Shown: piece by piece, positions 1 to 9,918 of the stretch
How positions within the stretch are numbered: the stretch's first letter is position 1
Layout: each line of letters begins with the position of its first letter
Made by a program: the position numbers and the translations under genes
The notes under the pieces: model-generated
Seen by the model: only the letters and a program-made list of their open reading frames with translations
Told to the model about the DNA's origin: nothing
Databases searched by the model: none
Source: Methanosarcina sp. UBA293
Lineage (GTDB): Archaea > Halobacteriota > Methanosarcinia > Methanosarcinales > Methanosarcinaceae
Direction: 5' to 3'
NCBI GenBank assembly: GCA_002499445.1
Contig: DALS01000032.1
Location: 32,228-96,227 of the forward strand
Length of the DNA stretch: 64,000 bases

Positions 1-406
1 CTTTTTATTACATAATTAAAAGGATAGAAAAGAAATCTTGACTTTTTCCTGCATTTTTAGATTTTATAAAGTTAATTTAAATAATATTGAAGCTTTATTT
101 AATGTTAGGGGAGATATAAGAGATAGTTTATCGAAATAACGAATGAGGAACGTATTAAATGCTGCACATTTCCGCTGTGTTTTTTATTGGAAGCTATATG
201 ACCTGATTGAGCCTTAATCTAGGAGGCTTTTATTCGATAAGTGCATGGAAATTCAGGTTTTATATGAAAATCATGATTTATTTCAGGTTTCACGGTTAAA
301 GCCCTGCTTAAAAGGATACTATCAAAATCTATCTGGTAATCAAGAGAATATGCATAACTGCCTATGCATAACTGCCAGAATTATTAATTAAAGTCGGGAT
401 AAGAGC
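1..406. other. Upstream non-coding region
   Basis: No gene is visible. The stretch is AT-rich and precedes the radical SAM gene. A short direct repeat of TATGCATAACTGCC occurs twice at about 350-377. The start at 407 is preceded by a weak purine-rich GGGATAAGAG ribosome site. Confidence 0.5.
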
Positions 407-1894
407 ATGAGATCTACGAAATCTGTTTGCCCTGAATGCAGAAAGATAATTACAGCTTTTATCTTTGAGGAAAATGGAAAAATGATAATGGAGAAAAGCT
501 GTCCTGAGCATGGGAACTTCAGGGATGTGTACTGGTCAGACGCTGAACTATATAGGAAATTCGAAAAATATTCATGTACCGGAACAGGGGTCTCAAATTT
601 TCAGAATCATGGTTTAGCAAACTGTCCATTTGACTGCGGGATCTGTCATGCCCATGAAACCGGGACTTTGCTTGCAAATATAGATATCACAAACAGATGC
701 AATCTTACATGTCCAATCTGTTTTGCAAATGCAAGAACGAAAGGCGTTATCTATGAGCCTGAATTTGAAGAAATTCAAAAGATGATGGAAGTACTCAGAA
801 ACGAAAGACCTGTTCCTTGCTATGCTATTCAGTTTTCAGGAGGAGAGCCTACAATAAGGGAGGATCTTCCTGAGATAATTGAACTGGCAGGAGAACTGGG
901 ATTCTTGCAGATTCAGGTTGCAAGCAATGGAGTCCGCCTTGCAAAAAGTCCTGAGTATTGTAAAAGGCTGAAAGATGCCGGACTGCAGACCATATATCTT
1001 TCTTTTGATGGAGTTACTCCAGACCCCTATATTGAAACTCGAGGTTTTAACGCCCTGCCGCTAAAGAAAAAAGCCATCGAGAACTGTAGGAATTTTGGAC
1101 CAAGTAGCCTTGTACTTGTACCGATCCTTGCAAAAGGTTTAAACGATTCCCAGGTCGGAGGCATCCTGCGTTTTGCAGCCGAATATCTTGATATCATAAG
1201 AGGAGTAAACTTCCAGCCTATTGCGTTTACAGGTAGGATCGACCAGTCCCAGCGAGAAAAGAAGAGGATTACTACACCTGATGTCTTGAAACTCGTGGAG
1301 GAACAGACAAATGGAGAGATTCCCTGTGATGCCTGGTATCCAGTATCTTCTGTAGTTCCTATAAGCCATTTTCTATCAGCCATGAGGAAAGTCCCGATTC
1401 CAGAGTTTACAGTCCATCAGCATTGCGGTGCCGGAACCTACGTATTCTTTGAAGAAGGACGTTTTATCCCGATTACCGATTTTGTTGATGTTGAGGGTTT
1501 TCTTGAATTTCTAAGGGAAATAACTCCAGAGATAAATGGAAATGTAAGCAAGATCCGAATCCTTGCAAAGGTCACAAGGGAAATACCAAGATACATTGAC
1601 GAGAATCGGTGCCCAAAAACAATAAACGTAGCTCGCATGATTCTTGATGTCCTTAAAACTGGCGATAAGGAGCATACAGCGCGTTTCCATAGAAATACTC
1701 TGTTCATTGGAATAATGCACTTTCAGGATTTATATAATATAGATCTTGAAAGAACCAAAAAGTGCGGAGTTCATTATTCTACCCCAGACGGCAGAATAAT
1801 TCCTTTCTGCACATACAATACACTTTACAGAAATTCGGTTGAGCAAAAATTCTCAATGCCTTATATACCAACGAATAAATCCAGAAGACAGTAA
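407..1894 (+). CDS. Radical SAM protein, tetraether lipid synthase (Tes)-like
   Basis: This 495-residue protein belongs to the large radical SAM family that includes archaeal tetraether lipid synthase, which joins two archaeol chains through a C-C bond to make membrane-spanning lipids. The N-terminus has CPEC (res 8-11) and CPEHG, then a CPFDCGICH cluster, then the SAM-cluster motif CNLTCPICFANA (C-x3-C-x2-C) near res 98-109. The GGEP motif follows near res 145, and a C-terminal CGVHY...PFC pair may hold an extra cluster. Length and motif order fit the MJ0619/Tes group. It stands alone, with no lipid genes beside it, so the exact substrate is inferred; another radical SAM C-alkylase of the same clan remains possible. 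Confidence 0.72.
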   Translation: MRSTKSVCPECRKIITAFIFEENGKMIMEKSCPEHGNFRDVYWSDAELYRKFEKYSCTGTGVSNFQNHGLANCPFDCGICHAHETGTLLANIDITNRCNLTCPICFANARTKGVIYEPEFEEIQKMMEVLRNERPVPCYAIQFSGGEPTIREDLPEIIELAGELGFLQIQVASNGVRLAKSPEYCKRLKDAGLQTIYLSFDGVTPDPYIETRGFNALPLKKKAIENCRNFGPSSLVLVPILAKGLNDSQVGGILRFAAEYLDIIRGVNFQPIAFTGRIDQSQREKKRITTPDVLKLVEEQTNGEIPCDAWYPVSSVVPISHFLSAMRKVPIPEFTVHQHCGAGTYVFFEEGRFIPITDFVDVEGFLEFLREITPEINGNVSKIRILAKVTREIPRYIDENRCPKTINVARMILDVLKTGDKEHTARFHRNTLFIGIMHFQDLYNIDLERTKKCGVHYSTPDGRIIPFCTYNTLYRNSVEQKFSMPYIPTNKSRRQ

Positions 1895-2509
1895 GATAAG
1901 TCAAAAAAAACAGTAAAATAAATCCAAAAACAATAAAATAAATCAAAAAAAAGTAAAATAAACAAAAAGGAAGAATATTAACATAGAGCTAAAATCAAAA
2001 CCAGAAAAAATTATCAAATAAGATATCAAATGAATGATTAAAAAGTTGTAAAAGTTGTCAGAAAAATTAATTTGCTTAGAAGCCTTTTAGATTTTTAAAG
2101 TGATCCATAAGGCCTGGTCCAAATTTAATGCAGTTTAGTTCTGTACTCAGTTAAGTTATTACTTATTTAAGTCATTACTCAGTTAAGTTATCTTACTCAA
2201 GTTACTACTTATTTAAGCTACATACCTTCTTTGTACGTCTTCTTTATACACCGGGACTGACCCTATGGACCAATTATAACTATGTGGGTAAAGGTATAAT
2301 AACGCAACGGTGGGAATTTATTTTTTAACGGTACTGTGAAAAAGGCACAATATAATTCTGGGCTTGAAGCAAAGCTATTGTCAGGCTGCAGCCAGAATAT
2401 TGAAGATAAATTATAAACGAATTAGAAATTTGCTCTTAATAAAGGAAAGACCTGTCTGAGAAAAGTGAAAAAATGTTTTACCAGACTGGACAGTTAGAAT
2501 ATTAATGCG
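1895..2509. other. Intergenic region with degenerate A-rich repeats
   Basis: No gene is visible. Just after the stop, 1895-1975 holds imperfect repeats built on AAAATAAATCAAAAA. At about 2150-2220 a roughly 32-bp unit containing CAGTTAAGTTA and ACTTATTTAAG is repeated. The remainder is unremarkable AT-rich DNA lying between convergent genes. Confidence 0.5.
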
Positions 2510-2860
2510 TTAACACATTCCCAGGGCCGCAAAGAGTTTCTTTAAATCCGCTTTTGACTTCTCAACAAAAACTCCTCTCGTTCCAGAGATCATTACTGTC
2601 CAGTCTCCGCCACTGTACATCCAATTTTGCTGAGGCACCCAGTTCATCTTGTAAAGCTGAGTGTAAGCACTAGCAAGAGCATCGAACATCATATTCACGG
2701 CTCCACAGAATTTAGCTGTCATCTCAGCCATCTCTTTTGGCATTGCGTCTCTGGATTTGTACTCAATAAGCTTTCCTTCGGGACTGAAAATCCCGGCTGC
2801 CATTACCCCATCAAACTTCAGAAGCTCATCTAATGATAAATTACATTCCTGTCTGTCCAT
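2510..2860 (-). CDS. DUF2173 family protein
   Basis: This 116-residue soluble protein matches the pattern of the DUF2173 (roadblock-like) family. It has an N-terminal LDELLKFDGVMAAGIFSPEGKL block, a central MFDALASAYTQL helix, an MYSGGDWTVMISG strand pair and a C-terminal VEKSKADLKKLFAALG helix. The function of the family is unknown; the fold suggests a small regulatory or scaffolding subunit. It has no cysteine motif and no membrane segment. It is monocistronic and converges with the radical SAM gene. The start is the ATG at 2860, and the upstream CTAGTTAGGGGGTTAG-like purine tract supplies the ribosome site. Confidence 0.75.
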   Translation of the reverse strand: MDRQECNLSLDELLKFDGVMAAGIFSPEGKLIEYKSRDAMPKEMAEMTAKFCGAVNMMFDALASAYTQLYKMNWVPQQNWMYSGGDWTVMISGTRGVFVEKSKADLKKLFAALGMC

Positions 2861-3211
2861 ATACTAACCCCCTAACTAAACTCCATATGATACCGATCAT
2901 TTTGCATAAAAGAATTAAGAAGGGATTGGTGTGATATTATATAAAAATATCAAATTAAAAAAAGAAAAATGGAAACTTGAGTTTATAGATATCTCAAAGC
3001 TCAAAATTATCTTTCGCTATTCCGAGTTTTGAATAAAGAACTAAGTTTCTTATCTTGAAAATTGTTCTGAAAGCTAATTTTTCGCACTCGCTAACCTTTC
3101 GTGGGCCCTTATATAAAAAAAGATCTATTTCATTAGGTAGATATTTCATTAGGTAGACATTGAGCAAAAACTCTCATCTTGTTCTTATCTTAGCTATCTG
3201 GTTGATGCTTT
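2861..3211. other. Intergenic region with degenerate MITE-like sequence
   Basis: No gene is visible. About 2991-3085 resembles the interior of the MITE-like elements at 14052 and 22826: CTCAAAATT, then a TTTTGAATAA block, then AAGTTTC. Its terminal repeats are eroded. A doubled ATTTCATTAGGTAGA follows at about 3127-3160, and TTATATAAA at about 3110 could be a TATA box for the next gene. Confidence 0.35.
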
Positions 3212-4240
3212 ATGGCAAATATGGAATATGAATCATCTGCGATTGATGAAAAGATAAATTGCCTTGAGAAAACTCAGATAATCAAAAATTATTACCTTAT
3301 CCTGGGAGGAGGAAAAATCGGCACTGATTTACTTCAATATGCCCGGAAAAATAGGTTTCCTTTCGTGCTCGTTATCGACAGGGATGAAAATGTGCCTGCT
3401 TCAAGGGAAGCAAAAATCATCAAAACTGAGGACGAGCTGGTAAATCTTCTGAAAAATAAGGCTTCAGCCTCTCTTCTAGAAGAAAACCTCAGATCCTCTA
3501 GGCCTGCAGGAGAAAACAAAGAGGAAAACAAAAGAGAAAATAACGGGCAAAAGACAGTAGGAGAAAATATCGAATCCCAATGCTATTTTTATAAAATGGA
3601 TCTGGATAGCGTTTCTTTTCTTCTAAACTATGGTATTCCTGAGTATATTATCCCTGCAGTTCCCTGCCATGCGGTTGCATATATGCTTTCCGATCTTCTA
3701 AAATTCCCTCTGAGGGCTGGAGAAAACCAAAGTCCAAAAGAAATTCAGAGCAAAGGCCAGGAGGAAAACAGCCTGGTAAGTGAGCTAATTATCAGACCTG
3801 AAGACAAAAAGCTTATGTCTTTTTTCGAAAAGCTTACAGCTTCCTTTCCTGAAGATGTAATCTCAGAAAGTTATCCTGAACACGGCATGCTGTTTTTCTC
3901 TTACGCCAGGGAAGGGGAAATCTGTCCTGATAGCTGTCCGGGCCCAAGAGACCGCTGTCCTACCTTTGGACGGAAAAAGCCTTAGACTATTACGGAATAT
4001 ACAGGAAAACTTCTTCGAAACCTGCCAGGCTGGGTCTTTGAGAGCCACCAGATGAAGCCAGGTATAGGAGGGCTTAAAGGAATTGAATTCAAGCAGAATC
4101 TGCTTGAAATCTTCGAATACATAGGAAAGTTTAATGAGAATAAAAGCAAAGAAACTTTTCAAAACCTTGAGGACAGGACTTTTTTTGTTGCTACTACCTG
4201 CACATGCCATGGGGTATTGAACTTGTTTTATATCACCTGA
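3212..4240 (+). CDS. Rossmann-like protein with Cys motifs and an in-frame TAG (candidate pyrrolysine)
   Basis: The first 257 codons encode a Rossmann-type start (LILGGGKIGTDLLQYA, res 30-45, TrkA-N-like), a charged linker, and a region ending in CPDSCPGPRDRCP. A TAG lies at 3983-3985. The same frame then continues for 84 sense codons to a TGA at 4238. The downstream part is compositionally protein-like and motif-bearing (PGWVFESHQMKPGIGGLKG, then TTCTCHGVLNLF), and cysteines sit on both sides of the TAG as if forming one metal site. Without readthrough the Cys-rich C-terminus would be lost. Pyrrolysine insertion, a lysine-to-amber mutation, or a sequencing error are the options. The molecular function is unknown. 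Confidence 0.6.
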
Positions 4241-4369
4241 CAACTCTCAGTAGATATTTTCTATAAAGGCACTTTTCTTATCTTTCACTTAATGAAAATT
4301 TTTATATCGTTTAAGAGTGTTTGTTCTTTTATACTGTAGGTGGAGTTCTAAAGACTATCTTTCAATCCA

Positions 4370-4513
4370 ATCCCAAAAGCCATTTTTGTTTTTAATCGCC
4401 AAGGTTATTCAAGATTTTTCATTGGCCATGAGATTGATTATTGAAAATGCCTGATTAGTGAATCCAAGGCTCAAGAAACCAGGATTTAAGAAACAAATTT
4501 CGAATTTTGGGAT
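4370..4513. repeat. Degenerate MITE-like element
   Basis: The tract begins ATCCCAAAA (4370-4378) and ends TTTTGGGAT (4505-4513), a perfect 9-bp inverted pair that matches the termini of the elements at 14052 and 22826. The interior is only loosely similar. It lies in the otherwise empty 4241-4654 gap upstream of the PKD surface protein. Confidence 0.35.
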
Positions 4514-4654
4514 GAACTTAGTTTAACCGTGCAAAATGCCTCAGGCATTGACTCCAATATCCACGTTACAGTCAACCATAATTAAATAAGATAGCATGAA
4601 CCAGTGATTCAACATTGAAAAATATTTTTTAACTTATATAATAGAGGTAGATAA

Positions 4655-7345
4655 ATGAAAAATCGAAGATTAATATTCACTTTTTTAATGTGTTTTTCTA
4701 TTCTAATAAATGTTCCTGTTGTTTTGTGTACGACATCTGCCCCTATAGTCTACATATCAGGGGATGGCAGTGGTGATTTTTACTGCAACGGAACAGATGA
4801 TCATATTCAGATTAACCAGGCTCTTCAGTTCGTAGCTGAAAACTCTGATTACACAACGGTTTATCTTAGAGGTCCATTCACATACATTGTTAATGATACG
4901 CTTTTTATTGGTAACAATACCACTCTTGAAGGAGACTCTACTGCTGTGATCAAATTAACTGATCAGGCTGGCTGGCCGAAAGAGAAACCCATGATTACAC
5001 AAATGGACAGCTCCGGAGACAATAATATTACTATAAAGGGCTTTGAAATTGATGGAAACCGCGAAGGAAACAATGACATTAGCAGTGGAGACGGTTACTA
5101 CAACCTTATCGACCTGAAGAATTGTCAGAATATTGATGTACAAGATATGAATCTGACTAATAACCACGGAGACGGTCTAAAAACTAACAGCTGTTCTAAC
5201 ATAAAATTCTACGACAATGAAGTATACTTACTTGGACACGACGTTCTATATGCTGCTAACTGTGTAGATTTAAAAGCCTATAATAACATGATAACCTGCA
5301 GGACAAACAGTGGACTGAGAATTTACAATACAAACCATGTGAGTTTCTATAACAATAATATCACATCCAGAGGTTATGGAGGCGCAGGAATTGAAATCCA
5401 GAAACATGGAACTTCTGTAATGGATGATATTGAAGTATATAATAACACAATATACAAGACCGCACTTTCTGGAATCTGGATTTTCGGATCAGGATCTTAT
5501 TCCCCTTCATCAGCAAATATCTCTATCCATCATAACCGGATTTATGATACCGGAACTACCTACAACAGTAGAAATATAGGGGGGATCGTATCCGATGGGT
5601 TCAATGTCCTTGTTGAGAACAACGTGATTGATGGAGTTTATGGAGCTGGCATTGCACAGAAAAACGTGTACTCTTCTTCAACTCTGGATGGCTCGGGTTA
5701 TGTTATTACAGCAAGAAATAACATTATAACAAACACCAGACCCTCGTCATCCGGAGAAGACGGCTATGGTTCAACCGAAGGAGAAGGCTCAGGGATATTG
5801 AATTTACTTACAGACACGCACTCTTTTATTCTGCAGAATAACTGTTTCTATAACAACTCTGGTGACGATTATTTAGGAGTGGATGTGTCATCTGCGGACA
5901 TACAGGCAGATCCGCAGTATGTAGACCGAGAAAACCATGATTACCACTTAAAGTCAAAAGCAGGCCGATGGAACGGGAATGATTGGGTAAGTGACAGTGT
6001 AAGTTCTCCCTGTATCGATGCCGGATATCCCTTATCCGACTATTCTAACGAACCCGAGCCTAACGGAAACAGAATTAACATGGGCCCGGATGGAAACACA
6101 CCATACGCATCAAAATCCGAACCAGCAATTCCTGTAGCAAACTTCACAGCAGATCTTACTGTGCAGCTCTCCGACACCTCCACTAACAATCCGACCTCCT
6201 GGCTCTGGGAATTTGGAGATGGAGCTACTTCAACCGAGCAAAATCCTGTACATGTATACAGTCGCGAGGGAACATACAATGTTACCCTGATTGCAACAAA
6301 CGCTGGAGGTTCCAGCTATGTAAGATCAATGGTTATTACTGTAAACCGTGTACTGACCCCTCCTGTTGCAGATTTCACTGCAAATAAGAATGAAGGTTAC
6401 GCTCCTCTTAAAGTACGGTTCACTGATGTCTCCACCTATAATCCAACCGGATGGGAATGGAACTTTGGAGATGGTAGTACTTCAACCGAGCAGAATCCTG
6501 AACATACCTTTAGCAGCGAAGGAACATACACGGTTACCCTGGTTGCATCAAATGGTGATGGTTCAAGCGATGTAAAATCAATGGTTATTACTATAAACCG
6601 TGTACTGACCCCGCCAGCTGCAAACTTCACTGCAAATCCAAAAGAGGGTTATGCACCCCTTACTGTAAAATTCACTGACACCTCCACCAATAACCCTACC
6701 AGATGGCAATGGAACTTCGGGGATGGCCAAACCTCAACAGTTCAGAATCCAGAGCATACTTTCAGTAACGAAGGAGTATACACTGTAAGTCTGGTTGCAA
6801 CAAATGGTGATGGTTCAAGCGGTGAAAAATCAATGGATATTACAGTAGACCGTGTACCTACCCCGCCGGTTGCAGATTTCACTGCAAAACAGACCGGACC
6901 GCTCACGGTTCAGTTTGAAGACCTGTCGCTTAATGAGATACTGGAAAGGACCTGGAACTTTGGGGATGGCTCTACATCTGTCGACGCAAATACTATCCAC
7001 GCCTATGCTGCCGCGGGGACTTATGAAGTTAACCTGACTGTAAGCAATGAAGACGGTACTGATGCTAAAAGCAAGACAATAACCGTTACCGGAGAATCTG
7101 TCATGCCAAAAGCAAGCTTCACAGCATCACCTCAGTTTGGGCGTGCTCCTCTCACAGTTAGGTTCAAAGATAATTCCATCAATGCAGCCTCGATAAAATG
7201 GGACTTTGGAGACAAGAGTGCAATAAGCACTGAATCAAACCCAAGTCACATCTATAGAACTACAGGATTTTATACTGTGAGATTAACTGCAACTAATGGT
7301 GATAACTCAAATGTTGCAAGCAAGATAATATTTGTTGCAAGGTGA
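4655..7345 (+). CDS. Secreted beta-helix protein with five PKD domains
   Basis: This 896-residue surface protein carries an N-terminal signal peptide (hydrophobic res 7-25). A right-handed parallel beta-helix spans about res 30-430, rich in NN, YNN and DG turns as in pectate-lyase/NosD repeats. Five PKD domains follow (about 490-895), each marked by a W-x-FGDG-type motif: WLWEFGDG, WEWNFGDG, WQWNFGDG, RTWNFGDG and IKWDFGDK. Adjacent PKD units are near-identical in DNA, which suggests recent duplication. There is no C-terminal PGF anchor, so it is probably secreted or held by other surface proteins. The likely role is in cell envelope or adhesion. The start is supported by GAGGT upstream of the ATG. 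Confidence 0.9.
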   Translation: MKNRRLIFTFLMCFSILINVPVVLCTTSAPIVYISGDGSGDFYCNGTDDHIQINQALQFVAENSDYTTVYLRGPFTYIVNDTLFIGNNTTLEGDSTAVIKLTDQAGWPKEKPMITQMDSSGDNNITIKGFEIDGNREGNNDISSGDGYYNLIDLKNCQNIDVQDMNLTNNHGDGLKTNSCSNIKFYDNEVYLLGHDVLYAANCVDLKAYNNMITCRTNSGLRIYNTNHVSFYNNNITSRGYGGAGIEIQKHGTSVMDDIEVYNNTIYKTALSGIWIFGSGSYSPSSANISIHHNRIYDTGTTYNSRNIGGIVSDGFNVLVENNVIDGVYGAGIAQKNVYSSSTLDGSGYVITARNNIITNTRPSSSGEDGYGSTEGEGSGILNLLTDTHSFILQNNCFYNNSGDDYLGVDVSSADIQADPQYVDRENHDYHLKSKAGRWNGNDWVSDSVSSPCIDAGYPLSDYSNEPEPNGNRINMGPDGNTPYASKSEPAIPVANFTADLTVQLSDTSTNNPTSWLWEFGDGATSTEQNPVHVYSREGTYNVTLIATNAGGSSYVRSMVITVNRVLTPPVADFTANKNEGYAPLKVRFTDVSTYNPTGWEWNFGDGSTSTEQNPEHTFSSEGTYTVTLVASNGDGSSDVKSMVITINRVLTPPAANFTANPKEGYAPLTVKFTDTSTNNPTRWQWNFGDGQTSTVQNPEHTFSNEGVYTVSLVATNGDGSSGEKSMDITVDRVPTPPVADFTAKQTGPLTVQFEDLSLNEILERTWNFGDGSTSVDANTIHAYAAAGTYEVNLTVSNEDGTDAKSKTITVTGESVMPKASFTASPQFGRAPLTVRFKDNSINAASIKWDFGDKSAISTESNPSHIYRTTGFYTVRLTATNGDNSNVASKIIFVAR

Positions 7346-7434
7346 CGTCAACCAATCAAAAAACTGAAAAACGGCCACGACAATCAAAAACTGAAAAACA
7401 GCCTCGAAGCTGAAGGTCAAATGACTGCAATGTA

Positions 7435-7468
7435 CTGCCTGCGGAAAAATAAAAGTAATTGCAGGCAG
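7435..7468. terminator. Stem-loop terminator-like element
   Basis: CTGCCTGC (7435-7442) and GCAGGCAG (7461-7468) form a perfect 8-bp stem with an 18-nt A-rich loop, followed by a T-rich run. It sits 90 bases after the PKD protein stop. Confidence 0.5.
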
Positions 7469-7559
7469 GCTCTGTTTCTTTTTGTAGAATATTTTCTTTT
7501 TTGTAGAATAAAAACCAAAAATAGATCTGCTATCAGACCGATTTATAATAGGGAACTGT

Positions 7560-8243
7560 ATGGATGTATTTGTAGGTACAAGCGGCTGGTACTATGATTG
7601 GAATAAAAAGAAAAACCTTGATTGGTTTGTTCAGAATTCCAGCCTGAACAGCGTCGAACTTAATGCCAGTTATTATAGATTTCCCTCACCTGACCAGATT
7701 AAAAGTTGGAAAAAGAAAGGGACAGGACTCAGGTGGAGCATAAAGGTGCACAGATCTATAACCCACTGGCGCCAACTCAGTGAAAGCTCCCTTGAAATTC
7801 TGGAAAAATTCCTGAACCTTTTTGAACCCATGGATCACCTTGTAGATTTTTACCTTTTTCAGGTGCCTCCAAGTTTCGATAATGTTGCAAAAGCACTCAG
7901 ATTTGCAGAAGCCGCAAAACTTGGGGAAAGGTTTGCCCTGGAGGTCAGGAATAAGGAGCTGCTGGGAAATGATGAAGCATGTACAGAACTTATGAAAAAG
8001 GTGACTCTAGTATCCGTAGATTCTCCGGATTACACGGACCGCATCTTCCCCGGGAAAATCGTATATATGAGGATGCATGGGAGAGAAGCCTGGTATAGCT
8101 ATAATTATTCCCAGGCAGAAATCAGTGAAACTATAGGGAAAATTCGTTGTTTTGAGCCTAAGAAAGTCTACATTTATTTTAATAACAACCATAAAATGCT
8201 TGAAAATGCAAAAATGACATTAAAAGCCTTTTCTGGTTTGTAA
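7560..8243 (+). CDS. DUF72 (YecE-like) TIM-barrel protein
   Basis: This 227-residue protein begins with the DUF72 signature (VGTSGWYYDW). The later blocks LNSVELNASYYRFPS, WSIKVHRSITHW, FYLFQVPPSF, RFALEVRNKELL and MRMHGREAWYSYNYS follow in family order, and it ends in the YIYFNNNHK motif. Its length is slightly short for the family but all blocks are present. DUF72 proteins adopt a TIM-barrel fold with an unknown reaction. It stands alone between intergenic gaps. GGGAACTGT precedes the ATG. Confidence 0.9.
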   Translation: MDVFVGTSGWYYDWNKKKNLDWFVQNSSLNSVELNASYYRFPSPDQIKSWKKKGTGLRWSIKVHRSITHWRQLSESSLEILEKFLNLFEPMDHLVDFYLFQVPPSFDNVAKALRFAEAAKLGERFALEVRNKELLGNDEACTELMKKVTLVSVDSPDYTDRIFPGKIVYMRMHGREAWYSYNYSQAEISETIGKIRCFEPKKVYIYFNNNHKMLENAKMTLKAFSGL

Positions 8244-8526
8244 ACCTTAATTTTTTACTTGATTTTCGAAAAACCCCATTACAGGGTAGAATAAAATGGG
8301 TCCTATGGAGCCGTTTCCATTTTCCATTAGAGCTGAAAATTTCTTATTTTGTTTATTAACTATATTATAGATAAATTATTATATTAAGAGATATATTCAA
8401 AGATTGATATGTAGATTTTGAGAAGTTTAAATCAGAAGACTCAAAATTAAAAACGGTTTTTGAGAACCCAACCAACAACAAAGAAGCCCCATTTTATCCG
8501 GAATTCCCTATATATATAAAAAAGAA

Positions 8527-9630
8527 GTGAAATATATGTTCTGGAGTAAGGAGTATATTGTAGAAAGGCTGAGCAAAATCCCTAGAACCCTAGAAGACAT
8601 CTCAATAGAAGTTTTTGATGGTGTACCTCCAAAAAATGATTTTTTGCAAAAGGCTGGCCTTTCAAGAGAGAACTGCACAGATGCATCCTGCGTCTGCAGC
8701 GACTCGTACACAAATGTGAGCATAGAACAGACAAGTATAGAAAAGGAACTTCTGTATCCTTATGTAGACGGTTCCGTTTCGAGTGAATTTACGGTTCAGT
8801 CAACTCAATATCAATTTATGCTGCCTTATGAAATCCTCGATAATAACATAAGTAAGGAATACAGGATAATCCAGCCCGAGGAACTGAAAACAAAGTTTCC
8901 TGTAGCCTATAAGCAGCTAATGGAAGTTAGACAGCAGTCAGAAACTGAGGAACAGGAACTCGTTTCTGCCGATTACAGCTTTGAAAATGAAAGCTTCCTG
9001 CGGTATATAAATACACCTAAAATTATTGTTACCAGAAATTTCCACCTGCAAGCTTCGTATGATTCAACCGGAAAGCACATTTTTGCAAACGGAGTAGGAG
9101 TCGTTCTTGGAGATCCCATACTGTACCACTATATTACGGCTGTACTCAACTCATCAATAACAAGGGCGTTATCTGAGATCTGGAGCCGTGAAGGAATGCA
9201 GCATACCAGCAACCTGAACTCACAAATGCTGAAAAGGTTCCCAATCGCATTCCCTAAAAAAGAGATCACTGAAAGCATAATAAGTACAATCGCTCGCTAT
9301 CTGATATACCTCAACAGACAAAAACAGATGGCAAAAACCTACGCAATACCCGGGTACCAGGAGCTTATTGACTTCTATAGGAGAATCTCAGATCTTCTGA
9401 TTCTGGACACTTATATTACAAATGACCTTGATCCGAAACTTCTTGAAATCCTCTCTGAAAACATCACTGCATCTGATGGGGGATTTGAGTATAGTGACGA
9501 TATAAACCTCCTGATTGGATTGCAGGAAATTAAGAAAAACATTCTGAATTCTCCAGATTTCGGAAAGTGTAGGTTCAGTAGTGAGTTTACGAATATTCTG
9601 GCAACTCTGAAAAACAGTGGTGTCTGGTAA
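8527..9630 (+). CDS. Orphan DNA methyltransferase specificity (C-terminal) domain-like protein
   Basis: The 367 residues resemble the C-terminal target-recognition half of Eco57I/TaqI-like N6-adenine methyltransferases and restriction enzymes. Typical elements are YPYVDGSV, a P-KIIVTRNFHLQASYD strand with a FANGVGVVLGDPILYHYITAVLNS stretch (location of the retained copy), SNLNSQMLKRFPI, and a helical tail. No SAM-binding FxGxG or NPPY motif is present, so it cannot methylate by itself. No restriction partner is adjacent. It may be a detached specificity subunit or the remnant of a defence locus. The start is GTG 8527 or ATG 8536. The functional call is by fold resemblance only. Confidence 0.5.
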   Translation: MKYMFWSKEYIVERLSKIPRTLEDISIEVFDGVPPKNDFLQKAGLSRENCTDASCVCSDSYTNVSIEQTSIEKELLYPYVDGSVSSEFTVQSTQYQFMLPYEILDNNISKEYRIIQPEELKTKFPVAYKQLMEVRQQSETEEQELVSADYSFENESFLRYINTPKIIVTRNFHLQASYDSTGKHIFANGVGVVLGDPILYHYITAVLNSSITRALSEIWSREGMQHTSNLNSQMLKRFPIAFPKKEITESIISTIARYLIYLNRQKQMAKTYAIPGYQELIDFYRRISDLLILDTYITNDLDPKLLEILSENITASDGGFEYSDDINLLIGLQEIKKNILNSPDFGKCRFSSEFTNILATLKNSGVW

Positions 9631-9918
9631 GAGAATAACTTTCAGCTAGTCCTGTACTTTTTATTTTAAACGCGAAAGAATGTGGATATTTCCATGCTAC
9701 ATCCAATTATTTAATAAAAAGATTTTTTATTTTTTTCTATCTCTTTTTTCCTTTTACTATTCTTTTCCTTTTTCTCTTTTTTCCATCTCATTAAATTTAC
9801 CATTTTTCTGTATAGTTGACCCGTGTTTTTTACGCGATGCAGGATTGAGAAGTTATATGTCTGGAGAATACAAAATTTAAACTAACACATAGTACCATAA
9901 TAAATTATCTAATTAAGG

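Noticed and set aside
9680..9880. Phe/Ser-rich 66-codon frame
   Set aside because: Composition follows a T-rich DNA tract; no ribosome site and no protein-like pattern.
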